Shown: positions 1 through 10,667 of the stretch, piece by piece | Layout of the letters: each line of letters begins with the position of its first letter | Position numbering within the stretch: position 1 is the stretch's first letter | NCBI GenBank assembly: GCA_033064195.1 | Contig: JARBJD010000103.1 | Coordinates: 62,001 to 126,000, forward strand | From: Blattamonas nauphoetae | Taxonomy: Eukaryota > Preaxostyla > Oxymonadida | Reading direction: 5' to 3' | Length of the DNA stretch: 64,000 bases | Made by a program: the position numbers and the translations under genes | Notes under the pieces: generated by a model | What the model was told of the DNA's origin: nothing | What the model saw: the letters and a program-made list of their open reading frames with translations, nothing else | Database searches by the model: none

Positions 1-1739
1 AGTTAAAGCATGTCTCTCAGAGAATCGGTCCATTTGTCGGTCCTCTCCTGTACGGTGTCTGTGTCTCGGAGGTATCTGGCTCTTCCACAAATTTATCCGC
101 CTCATTATATTGTCTTCTTTTGTAGATTCGCCAGATGCTTGAGAATGTCATACCAGCCAGCGAACTGACGCTCTACCAGTCGCATCCACTCGAGCTCACT
201 CGCTTCATCATGACGGAATACCTCCTTGAAGCTGAGCGAATGCCTCTTCCGCCACTCTCTGAAGACCATATCTCGTTGATCTGTAACATGCCGACAACGG
301 ACTTGGAACGATCAGGCCTCACATTTCTTCGATGGATCTGGGATTGCCACCACGCAAATCACGAACCTCTCCCCATTCCAACCCGCACAGCCCGAACCTT
401 AATCACAAAGATGGCGGGCAACGACGAAGAAGTCACATCCATCCTTCCAAGCGAAATCCAGAAACCGTCCAGCCAACTCCACTTCCCAATGCAAATCTCG
501 TCCACATTGAAGATAATCCGGCCCGGAAGGATTGTGCTGGACAAGCGTGAGTACCATGCGGGTGGAATGCTGTATCCGCTCGAGTTCCAATCCGTCAAGT
601 CTTTCACCTCGTCCAAGATCGGCGTCGACACCGCTTTGTATCAAAACGACATCTCCGAGTCGCCCGGTGGGGCTCCTGTGTTCAGTGTGGTTGCGTTGGA
701 TGGCTCGGGGATTCACGCACAGAGCATGACTTCGCGAGGAGCGTGGGAGAACATCAGACAGCAGATCCACTCCCGTCTCCATCCGCGTGCTCCGCAGCCG
801 GCGATCTGTGTGAATGGGGATGAAATGTTTGGCCTGGACAATCCCATCTGTGAGCGACTCCTCTCCCTGCTGAAGTACGAAGCGGAGAGATCGCACAAAA
901 AGAGAAACACAGACAAGCGAGGAAGACCCCCAAAGGACAAGTCAACCACACCACCTTCCCCCACACGCGTCCTCAGCGAAATCCAGCCCTCCCTGCCACC
1001 AGCTCCGTTGCCGCAAGTCTCCGCTCGCCCACAAGTCACAACAACGACCCAGAACGTCCCCCAATTTTCTCGATTGGCTGGGTACAGCACGGCACAAGAC
1101 GCACAACCTCCCCCGCCTTCGTCCCAGCTCGTTCAGCTCCCGGTCCACGCACCAGTTGCACAGCCCGTTGCCCACACTCCACCCAGACTGCCGTTCCAAC
1201 CCCACCCTGGAAATCATGTTTCTGTTGTTCCTCAGCGTATCGTCTACACCTCCACGCCTCTTTTCGTTGACCCAAACACCAACCATTCGTTTGTTTTGCT
1301 GACATCGCCAGTGAGAGTACTCTTAATTCAAGTTCCCCCTTCCCACGAATCGGATCTGTCCCTGTTCGACCAGCTTACGACATACCAGCAGTCGCTGATG
1401 ATGGTTGCGGAGTTCGACATGAAGACCATCAACCATGTCAACCTCTCCCGCTTCACCCGCAGTCTCCAGACCCTTCAGACACTCGCCGAGGAACGCCGTC
1501 CAACCCAGCAGGACGCGTTCTGGTCTGGCTACTCCCGCGAGGAGCTTCTGTCGCCACCCGTCACATCACCGCAGTCGATGTCCACACCCTTCATCTCACC
1601 GCCACCGATGGATCCTGTCCCCTCCTTTCCCATCCATGATTCCACTAACGCTTTTGTTCAGACGCCCAAGAACTCCGCTTTTCTGGTCACCCCTCGAGGT
1701 TCGCCTCTTCTGTACGAATGGCTGTTTGCAACACACTGA
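1..1739 (+). CDS. FYRN/FYRC-domain protein, 5' partial
   Basis: Probable chromatin-associated protein of the FYR class (MLL, TBRG1 and JmjC relatives), acting in the nucleus. Two exons are visible: up to 71, then 126-1739. The intron at 72-125 opens GTATCT and closes TTGTAG, and the upstream piece is open in the joining frame, so the gene starts outside the window. Counting from the ATG at 135, residues about 131-172 read as FYRN (a YHAGGMLYPLEF-type strand with aromatic and proline landmarks) and 176-247 as FYRC (SPGGAPVF, then the AW pair and FGLDNP before a leucine-rich helix). The remaining half is rich in P, Q, S and T and probably disordered. No PHD, SET or JmjC domain is in the visible part, although one could lie upstream. 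Stop is TGA. Confidence 0.85.
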
Positions 1740-1934
1740 CCTTTCAACTGTTTTTTCTTGATTACTTTCGGCGGAAGGGGTGCTGTTGCAGCTGTCAAGC
1801 ATATATCATGTTGTTCTTCTTAATTTGCAGTGTTGGTTGTTTATTTGTTTCGATAAAGTCCTATATCTTTCTTTTGAGCAATTACCAAACGAAAGACGGA
1901 GTGAAGGTGAAGTGAGGACGATTGAGTTGAACAT

Positions 1935-3250
1935 ATGGTGAATGATAACATTGTCGACTCGAAAATCGAGACAAGACAATCTGATACAACTTCTAGCTTG
2001 ATTGGGGGCGTACAGCTGGGCTCTTCCTGAATAAGTTTGATCAGCCCAACATAAACCTTCATTGTCTCCTCCTCAGAAAATACTGGATTCTTTGGGAGTA
2101 TCTCGTTCTTTTCTTGAACTTTTCACCTTTTTATATGTCAGTGTCTCACAGTCATAAGACTGAGACAGTCGTCGCGTTCCGTTTGCTTCCTCTCTTCAAT
2201 CAATCTAGCTTTCTCTTCTTTTTCAGGAAATACTCCTCTCTCTAAGCTTATCGTCTACGTTGGAGTTGGAATTGGCTCCCTTTTCATTTTCCCATTTGTC
2301 AGTGCGGCGTTAACTGGAAAGAAAGATGCGTTCACTCTCCCGCGCCTCTTCTCACTTCTTCAACTGACATGCTGTCTGTTCAATTGGATCATTATCGTTC
2401 ATTGTTCATGTTATTTATTCGATATTTCTTTTTTGCATCATCAACCATTTCAATTATTCTCTCAAACTCCATTGTTCCATTCCCAGCTCTATTCTTCCTC
2501 TCACTGTGTCCACTCATCGAAGGTCGACTTGGAACCGCAAAATTGATGTTCGATATCTTCCTCTGCATCGTCTTCGAAGTCGTACTCTCTCTCTCATTCC
2601 TTCAGACTGGATCCGAGTGTGTTCTTCTTTCTTCTGTCAATCCGATTATCATCCCTGACTTCACACTCCTGATTATCTGCTATTTTGTCCTTTTCGTAGC
2701 ATAACCTTCGACGCATCTTTTTTTGCGCTCGCTGTCTTCATTCGCCTCCCGTTCCCCTCAAAATCGAACCAAAAGCTGAAACACAAACAAATTGTCACCT
2801 TCATCATTCGATTGTCCCTTTTCTTCGTTCCCGTATGCACTTTCTCATTTCTGAGTCTTTCTGTTGTTTGTTCGTCGCCATTATGGTTGTTGTGTACATA
2901 TGCTTCGTGAAACAGACACTAATTCCTTCATCTCTCAACTATGAGACAATGTTTTTCCTCCTCCTTCGGCTGGTCGTCGGCTTTCTCCTCATCCCATTCC
3001 TCACTCTCCATTTCCACATCCCTCCACCATTATCGCGCTTCTTTGAGAGCATGTGCTGCTGCTTCATTCGAAATGACGAACGAAAGAAGCAGCAACGTGA
3101 ATTTAGTTCCAAATCGAAGCGCCACTTCGATTCAAATTCATCTCCAGGTATTCTTCTCATCTAAGGACACTCTTCCCAGATAAACCCATTACACCATTCC
3201 CACCATCTCCAAATCCCCAACCAAGTCGATATATCCCCCGAACTAACTGA
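1935..3250 (+). CDS. multi-pass membrane protein, spliced, 5' end uncertain
   Basis: Unrecognised polytopic membrane protein. Exons that join with consistent phases are 2077-2180, 2227-2403, 2487-2616, 2700-2832, about 2916-3147 and 3180-3250, giving 281 residues plus an unresolved N-terminus. Hydrophobic segments include VYVGVGIGSLFIFPF, IFLCIVFEVVLSLSFL, IIRLSLFFV and LLRLVVGFLLIPFL, followed by a cysteine- and lysine-rich cytosolic-looking tail. ATG 1935 is the nearest upstream start, but its frame does not join the 2077 exon by any splice I can see. The fifth exon could also begin at 2856, since both acceptors keep the frame. The order and spacing of the hydrophobic blocks resemble the gene at 8402-10479, so the two may be paralogues on either side of the PUF gene. 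No function is assigned. Confidence 0.6.
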
Positions 3251-3430
3251 TAGCCGCTCTCAACAAGACTGATCGACTTTTTTGGTGGATCACACTCATT
3301 TCACAGATGAAATTACTCTTTTGCTCACTTTACGGAAATACCACAGGATGATAGTTGAAATAACAGAGGCGAATGAGGAGATTCAAACCACTAGAGTGTC
3401 AGAAACAACAAACTCACGGTGAAAGAAGGA

Positions 3431-6400
3431 TCAGTTCTTGTCAGGCCTGCCTGGGGTGAACACGGGGGCAGTAACATTCAGTTTAGGGAAGGACTCAGTT
3501 GTGTCGATGTGTGCTTGTTGAACAGAAGCCAGATCAGGTTGCTGCAACCGATTTGGGAGAGTCCGAGAAGAGGAAGGAAGAGCTGCTGGAGACGGAAGGA
3601 TGGAGAGAGGGAGGGAGGGGGAGAGGGAGGGCGATGGGGAAGGGAGGAGAGAGCCCGTGTTGGGGGAGATGGACGGGAACGATGCCGATGGGTGGTGCTT
3701 CGACCGCCGTTGCGTGTTCCGCTCCTTCTTCGGAGCTTGGCGAGTGGAGGACGATCTCAGGCCTGTGGTGAGAGTTGGAGGGAGCGGAAACGAAAACTGT
3801 GTCGGCAACGGTAAAGAAGGGGACACAGCGAGAGTCGGAGGAAGGGACAGCGGTTTGAAGATCTCTGCGTCCAACACAGGCCGCGCCAAGTGGCCAGTGG
3901 TGTGACCATCCTCGGCCTGCGGTCTGTTGAGTGTGTGGGCACGCTGAGAGGGGTGAGTCTGCACGGAAGGGGTCGCGCTGGACGAGAACAGAAGAGAGGA
4001 GCCAACCTCGAGCGCAGACGACTCCGACTGACGTTGATGAAGAGGCCGGTCGAGCTGGACAGGAGGATGAGGGTGGGTGTTGGTGTCAGGCGGGGCAGAG
4101 AGCGGAGTGAAGGGTGGCGATTGTGGATGGGAGACCTGACAATGGCTGTGGGTGGAGGGGGCAGAGGGAGGGTCACAAACAGAGAAGGATGATGTGGAGA
4201 GGTTGAAACTAGATGGATAGTTTGAGACACTTGTGGGGGAGTTACTAGTTCCTGGCAGTGTCGCAGAACGAAAGGAATCGAACGGAAAGGAAGGAAAGTC
4301 AGACGAAGAGAACTGGGGAGGATGTCCAGCGGAAGTGGAAAGCATGTCTTGCTGCTGATTCTGGTGGCGTCCGGCGTGATGTGATGGTTGAGGAGCAACA
4401 GGGACAGCAGTGATGGGAGATGGGAAGCGAGACGACGGAGGGAAGGTCACGTTGGTGAGGGTGTTCCGAATCTGGCTCCGATTGGGAGTGGTTGGCATTG
4501 TGTGGATGGGAGTGGGGTGTGTCAGAGTGAGCGGAAGGACCTTTCGAGCAGTCACTGTGTTGGTCTTCCTGCGCTGCTTCGATGTGTTCTGTGTTTGATT
4601 GAGTTCCTGCGCGTTTTTCGGTGGCGTGGAAAGGTTGAGTCTGTTCATCCCTTTCTGCGGGTGAGTGGCGGGAGGAGGAGTGCTGGAGATGTCGACTCGT
4701 GTGAAAGGAGAATGCGTCTCCGGCTGGATCCAAGGGACGGGCTGGGCAGGATGAAGAATCGAGCTCATGTCTGCAGACTCCTTCGTCAATTTGGATTGCT
4801 GAAGCCCTCCCGGAATCGACGAGATCTGGACAAACCCCGCATTGTCTGTGTTTGTCTTCGGTTTGATGCGATTCTTCTCCTCCTCCATCGACGGCGGGTC
4901 CTGTTTGAGAGGGGCTGTCGTTGTGAAGAGCTTGCGCACCTCGCTCGGAGTGAGTCTGGAAGTGTCGGGCTTCTTCTCTTTGGTCTGCTTCGGTGAGACC
5001 ATGAAGCCCTCTGTCAGCATCTCCATCAGCTCCGTGTAGTGGGCGGACGAGGGTGGAATGTGGAGCGAGAGTGACGACACAAAGTGAGAGCTGGGAGCTG
5101 ATGACCCCAAACTGCATGTGGAACTCCCTTTCTCTTTCTCGTCCTCCTTTGGAGTGTCATCCTTCTTCTCCTCGCCTTTCCTTCCTTTCAGCTTCTCCAT
5201 TTCAGCCTCAAAGTACGAATCCTTCCTGAATCCGAGTGTTTTGGGGTAGACCTGTGGGATGATGCCGAGAGCAGCGAGAAACAACGCGATTCTCTTGTGG
5301 ATGGTTGGAGTGATCGAAGTCAACGAGGGAAGTGTGTTTGTCGTCGAGTGTGATCCTTCACTCGACGATTCCGTCTCTCTCGCCGAGTTGAGAGTTTTCT
5401 GGTCGGGCCCAGAATTGTTGTCTGTGCTGGAGGCAGAGAGGGGAGAGAGGAACCGACTCTGAGGAAGGGCGATTGGACCTGGGCGAGTGGGACTGTGAGC
5501 GATATCTTCTGAGACGGGTGTGGTGGGCTGGTTGGGAGTGAAGAAGGGGAGATGTGTGACAGTGTCGCTGTGGATGTGGGCGACACTGTCAGAGTGTCCG
5601 AGTGAGGTCTGTGTTGATATGAGGGGCGCGACAGACAGTTCGTTGGAGAACACGATGTCCTCCTCGCTGAGAGTGGGAGAGGGGACGATGTTGGGTGTGG
5701 GGGAATGGGAGGAGATGCCTGAAGAGAATGATCCTATTCTGTTTAACTTGTTAGACATGACGGGAATCACTGAGGCTGACTGGACTGTGCTCAGTGTGCG
5801 GGTGGGTGCCGTTGGAGCGGTGAGAAGGAAGTCCGAATTCGAGCGTCTGTTCTTTGGCGGTTTTTTGGGCTCCTTTTGGGTTGGATGTTGTTGTGGTTCG
5901 CTGATTTTCTTCCGGATTTCGTTAATTCTGTTTTGGGCCTTTTCTGAGCCGGCTTGGGCAGCGAGGAATGGAAGATACGGAATAAGCGAATCAATAATCA
6001 TTGCACGCTCCGAATCGCCTAATGAAGAGAGTAAGGTTTGTACTAGAAAATTTCCGTGTTCGGATTGGAGGAGATGGACTAGATGGTGGCGATGTGTTGG
6101 GAGAGATCGGCCGTATGTAAGCGACGAGTATGAGTCGATCTCTGAAAGGTGAGAATCAAGTTTTGCCGTTTGTGTGGCATCCTTCTTCTTTTTCTTCGAT
6201 TTTTTCTGTTTTAATAGCTCGGACACAATCTGCTTCCGTTCGTCATCGTTCGCACAGAGAATGGCCTCCTCCACAAGGATGCTGGAGTACTTCCGCTCGC
6301 TCAGAACAATAACTTGCGGAATAATCCAATCCATCACTTTCTTTCGTGTTTCTTCCCGAATCTTCGTCATTTCTTCCGAATCATGACGCATCCGCTCCAA

Positions 6401-8152
6401 GAGCTCGTCAGGAATGGGCCGTTTCCTCAGTCCGGGGACTTTCCTTTCACCGAGGAAACACTGAACCACAAACACGCCAGATTCGTGATTGGACATGTTT
6501 TTGAGCTGTGGGTAGATGGAGTCAGCGATCAGGACGAAATCGGTCGGGTTTGTTGAAAAAATTAAGGTCTCGATGACTCGACATCCATACTGATGCTTGG
6601 ATATCGTGGGGATGTGATTTTGGAGAATCAACGAGACTGGCGTCGAAAGAAGTGAGGGGTCCACGTGAGTGATGAGAACTTGAAGAACATGATTGGCCAT
6701 CTTGTGGGTGATGCAGTCAATGGTCTCTGGGAAGAGGATTGCTGCAAATGCTTTGAGAGTTGTTGGAGGGAGAAATGGGATGAGAGTTTGAACAACGCGA
6801 CATGCGTTCAGATGGTTGGAGAATGAGATGAGATTAGCCTCGACGACGGCAGCAACGATTCCCACAATTTTTGGGATGTCAGATTTGATAATTGCTTGGA
6901 CTACATAGTTCCCGAAGTGGTCGCAGATGATGAGTGGGAGCGATGGGCCAATTTCTTCTAACAAGCCCTCGAGATGCGAGGTGCGTGTTGTAATATCGAA
7001 GGTAGCTTCGGAGCTAATGAGTTGCTGGACCATACGAGAACCAAACGAGTCCGTGCAGAATGAGAGGACGTGTGTTTTTAAGGTGTCGAAAGTGAATGAA
7101 GAGATGTTGTACTTTCGATCTTTAAATTGAGCAAGCAGCGCATCTTGCTCTGTTTTCACGGTAGAGTTTTGTGAAGGCATATTCGTGTTCGGGCGTGGCT
7201 CTAATGTAATTGGCGTTTTGAGATCAGGCAGTTGGTGGGGAAACGATGCAGAGTCAGAAAGAGCCCGAATTTTGAGCGGTTGAGCAAGCGTTAATTCAGA
7301 AAAGTCGGTTTGTGTTGTTGATTTTGACAGGTTGCGACCATTTTGGGGGACAGTTGATGTTGGGTCTCCTGAGAGAGGAGAAGACAGAACAGACTGTTCC
7401 ATAAAGGAATAATCGTTGATTGGGTCTTTTTGCACAACAGGCTCGTGATGGGTGATGTGTATTGGGTTGAACAGAAGTGAGGTGGGCTTGTTGTCGACAA
7501 GCTGATCTGACATCGGAACAGAATTTACTTGCGAGTGGAAAAACACAGAAGGAGAGTCAAAAGACGATGAAGAAACGAGATGGGCAAAAGAATGGGGGAA
7601 AGAGGTGTCATGGAGAGTTTGAGAATGAATGTTTGAAAATTGACGAGTCTCGGGTGGAGTATCATAAAATGAATTCATTGGAAAAACTGATGAAAACGAA
7701 AGGCGAGGAGACGTCTGGCTGAGCCCAGCAAAGAGGTTCAGCTCGTCGTGGACCGGATGATGTGAGAATGGTCGCTGGATGGGAGAACGAGGGAAGATAT
7801 GAGTGTCGTCGGCCCCGAAAGAATCAGCTGTATTAGATCGTGTTCCAAAGAACGTCGAATAAAGGAAGCTATCTCTTTCGAGATCTTGTGATGTGGACAC
7901 AGTGTCTGACTCGTATGAGTCTGCATGGCTGCTTGTGACATGTAAAAGTGGAGACGTCGGGAGAGGCGTCGTATTTGAGTGCTGTTGGAGAAGTTCTGAC
8001 GCTTTATCACCGATCGGTGCCGAGTTTGTCTCTTCGAGGGTTTGAGACGGATCGAACAGGCTTCTTGCGGCCTAAAGAGAATATTGTTTAAAATGAAGGG
8101 GGGAAATACATACTGGAATATGATCGGGATCAAATAGAACAGAATCGCTCAT
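3431..8152 (-). CDS. Pumilio/PUF-family RNA-binding protein
   Basis: Sequence-specific binder of mRNA 3' UTRs and post-transcriptional repressor, cytoplasmic. Exon 1 (8152-8114) encodes MSDSVLFDPDHIP. A 42-nt intron (GTATGT..TTTAG) follows, then exon 2 from 8071 to the stop at 3431, for 1,559 aa. The Pumilio homology domain spans about residues 325-715. Eight repeats can be counted by their recognition helices: GSRMVQ, GNYVVQ, NACRVVQ, ANHVLQ, GCRVIE, SGVFVVQ, SSILVE, GNFLVQ. A lysine-rich loop (KQKKSKKKKK) is inserted between repeats 7 and 8. The flanks, roughly 320 aa before and 840 aa after, are S/P/T-rich and look disordered. The domain order is normal, but the total is longer than the roughly 1,000-1,200 aa of animal Pumilios. 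It is transcribed divergently from the membrane-protein gene at 8402. Confidence 0.93.
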
Positions 8153-8401
8153 CGTAAAACAATGATGCAAAGAGAACTGAACGAAGAATTTATTCGATTA
8201 TGGCAGGATCTAAGTCTTGATTCGACTTGTTCAGACAGTAGATCGCGAGTCCGGATTTTGAATTGTTCCTTTCAGTTTTATTGGAATGAGGATCTCAAGG
8301 CTGTTGTCAGGTGGAGTTTGATCAGATAGCCCGTAATTGAATCAAAATCATGTCTCAATTCAAAATTCGTGTTGATTTCCTAATCTTTGAACCTCAATCA
8401 C
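8153..8401. promoter_or_regulatory. shared upstream region of two divergent genes
   Basis: These 249 bp separate the PUF start (minus strand) from the start of the 595-aa membrane protein (plus strand), so both promoters must lie here or inside the genes. I see no clear TATA box and no coding frame. That it is a bidirectional promoter is inferred from gene arrangement alone. Confidence 0.45.
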
Positions 8402-10479
8402 ATGGAAAATATAATCACACCTCCACATTCTCCAAACTTTCTTGAGGACGATCCATTACTCTTCTACGAAGAACCAAAACCAAAAACACGTAAAGGCGAT
8501 TGTGATGAAGTTTTTGTCGGAGTTTTACTCTCAAATCTCTTTGTATGCCACTTTCTAGTCAGACTCTCCCTTCGTTTTCTTGTACTTCGGTTTTTCCGTG
8601 ATATCTCTCATCGTTGGCATCATTCTTTCTCTCGCTCCTCTCAGACTCACCTCATCCTCTTTCCTCTCACTGGGACTCTGTTTGTGACGGTGAATCTTCA
8701 CATCTGGTTGGGAATCGTTTGCATTCTGTTATTTTTATCGTTCACAACTATAGATTGTCGTTGCCGTCTTCTTCCTCCAATTTTTAGCCTCAATCCATGC
8801 ATTTGCGAATGCCTCGTCAAAATTCGGAATCTTCTTTACCCCCAGTCGTCTCGATGCTCTCACACTACTGCTTCTCTCGGTTCCGTCACTCTGTTCGATC
8901 GTGTCGTTCACGTTCTTTGACTATGTTGAGATGACGGATGAGACTGCAAAAAACGCGTGGCCGATGCTTGGCCTTGCAGCTTTTGTTGTGAATTGGAATG
9001 TTGTCAAGACAGGAAGGTTTGAAATAACGCGCAATCATTTATCACCAGTTCCAAGTTTCATCATTTTTCTCCTCTCTCGACTTTCCTCTCATCTCTCCCC
9101 ATTCTGCTTCTTATCCAGTGATTTCTCTTTCTTTATCCTTCGAATGATCTTCCATTCCTTCCATTCACCACCTCGACGCGAGATACTTTACACCTGCCTC
9201 TGTGCGTGTGGTCTGACTTTTCATCACTTTCATCGTCTTTATATCTTCATTTAATTTCGTAGCTCTCACTATTGGCTGCTTAGTATATCCACCATGCACA
9301 TATCCCACACTTCCAGTCCCCAACATCCTAATTCGACTTCTCATCACATCTGCGATCCTGTTCGTCCCCTCCCTCGTCCATTCCATCTCCCGTGCCCGTC
9401 TGATCGCAAAGTGGCGTCGAGAATCTCGCGAGGAGGAAGAGGAGCTCGAAGCCGACGAAACCGACTCGATCTCGTCCACCGCCCGTCTCATCGCCCCCTC
9501 GCCCTCCCTCCCGTCCTCCACTCGCTTCAATCAAGCCCCTCCGCCGTGGGGAATTGAAGCGACGAGCGGTGATGATCGACTGCCGTCGTACAGACTGCTG
9601 TCGAAAGCGGAGTGGATGGAGGAAGCGCTGCTTGTCTCTGCGGACGACGGAAAGATGGATCGGAAGGAGCTGATGGAACAGGAGGAAGTGTGGGAGATGA
9701 TGCGGATGGAGAAAGCGAAGCACGACGAGCGAAGACAGATGCAGAAAAAACTGGCCCGAAAGATGAACGAGGAAAGACGACGACGAGCTCAGCAACACCA
9801 CAACACGCGCGACGAGAAAGTTGATGCTGGCGGATGGGACCGCTCTCCGCAGCGCCAGCCGTTCTTTGGAGTGGTGCAGGCACGACGGATGCCGGAAGAG
9901 ATGGAGGAAGACTCGGAGAGTGTCGAAGTGCATTTGGAGGAGATGGACGAACGTGGTGCTCCAAACACGCCTTCCACTCGACCCAACTTCGGCCACTTCG
10001 TTCCGTCTGTGGCTGTCCACTCACCCACGTCAACGCCACCCTCAACGTCAACAAGCAGAACAATCAGTTTGTCGTCGGCACACGCTGACTCGCCTGGGAA
10101 CACTCCTCTGCCTGGAACGCCTGTCCCGGAAGACTTGAGGAAGTTGGACGAGGACAGGAATGGATGGGCCGAGAGGGAGGGCGACGAGGAAGAGCAAAGC
10201 CATTCGCATCTTTCTTTTGCCACGTCACTCGAAAGCAATTCGGTCTCGTCGACGCCACATAGTTCGACGAGATCTGATTCTTCGACGATGCACACTCCTC
10301 TTTCGCGCTCTTCGATTCACACCGCTTCCCCTCTCTCCCAATTCTCGTCAACTTCAGCCCGCCTCCGCACGCCATCTGTGCGGTCAGCAGCGTCGTCAGC
10401 GATGAGTGCGAGAAGCCAGGCGAGTGTGGCCATGAAGAGAGGGGTGGAAGAGAACAACGACTCCGAGGATGACTTTTGA
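8402..10479 (+). CDS. multi-pass membrane protein with long charged C-terminal tail
   Basis: Unrecognised integral membrane protein, 595 aa from six exons: 8402-8509, 8559-8597, 8645-8716, 8754-9016, 9119-9207 and 9263-10479. Introns are 49, 47, 37, 102 and 55 nt, and all phases agree. Transmembrane-like blocks include LYFGFSTHLILFPL, GIIVVAVFFLQFL, LTLLLLSVPSLCSIVSF, AWPMLGLAAFVVNW and IRLLITSAILFVP. About 390 residues of tail follow: first an acidic/basic helix (LIAKWRRESREEEEELE), then an M/E/K-rich probable coiled coil (MDRKELMEQEEVWEMM), then S/T-rich sequence to the end. The start was chosen because ATG 8402 is the first ATG in the frame that joins exon 2. Its hydrophobic pattern resembles the gene at 1935-3250. 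The role is unknown; a channel, transporter or receptor scaffold are all possible. Confidence 0.7.
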
Positions 10480-10667
10480 TTTTCACGTCACTCATCAATA
10501 CACAGGATATATTTACTCCTTTTTCATCCACCTTTTTGGGATTGTTGGATAATACTGTTGTCTGTTCCATTCAGATTCAGAATTCTCGAATGAATAGTCA
10601 GATCAAATCCATAACACTTTTCTTTATTCAGTTCACTCTCACATCTTGTGTCTCTGGTGAAGATTTG

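Noticed and set aside
2833-2855. A 23-nt intron in the first membrane-protein gene
   Set aside because: The acceptor at 2915 gives an 83-nt intron in the same phase, matching the two 83-nt introns just upstream. The short version would add one hydrophobic segment, so it stays possible but is not preferred.
4299-5117. Long alternative minus-strand frames inside the PUF gene tail
   Set aside because: They are shadows of low-complexity S/P/T coding sequence. The PUF frame continues without a break.
8543-8558. A 16-nt GTATGC..CTAG intron in the second membrane-protein gene
   Set aside because: A 49-nt intron at 8510-8558 uses the same acceptor, has the right phase and ordinary length.
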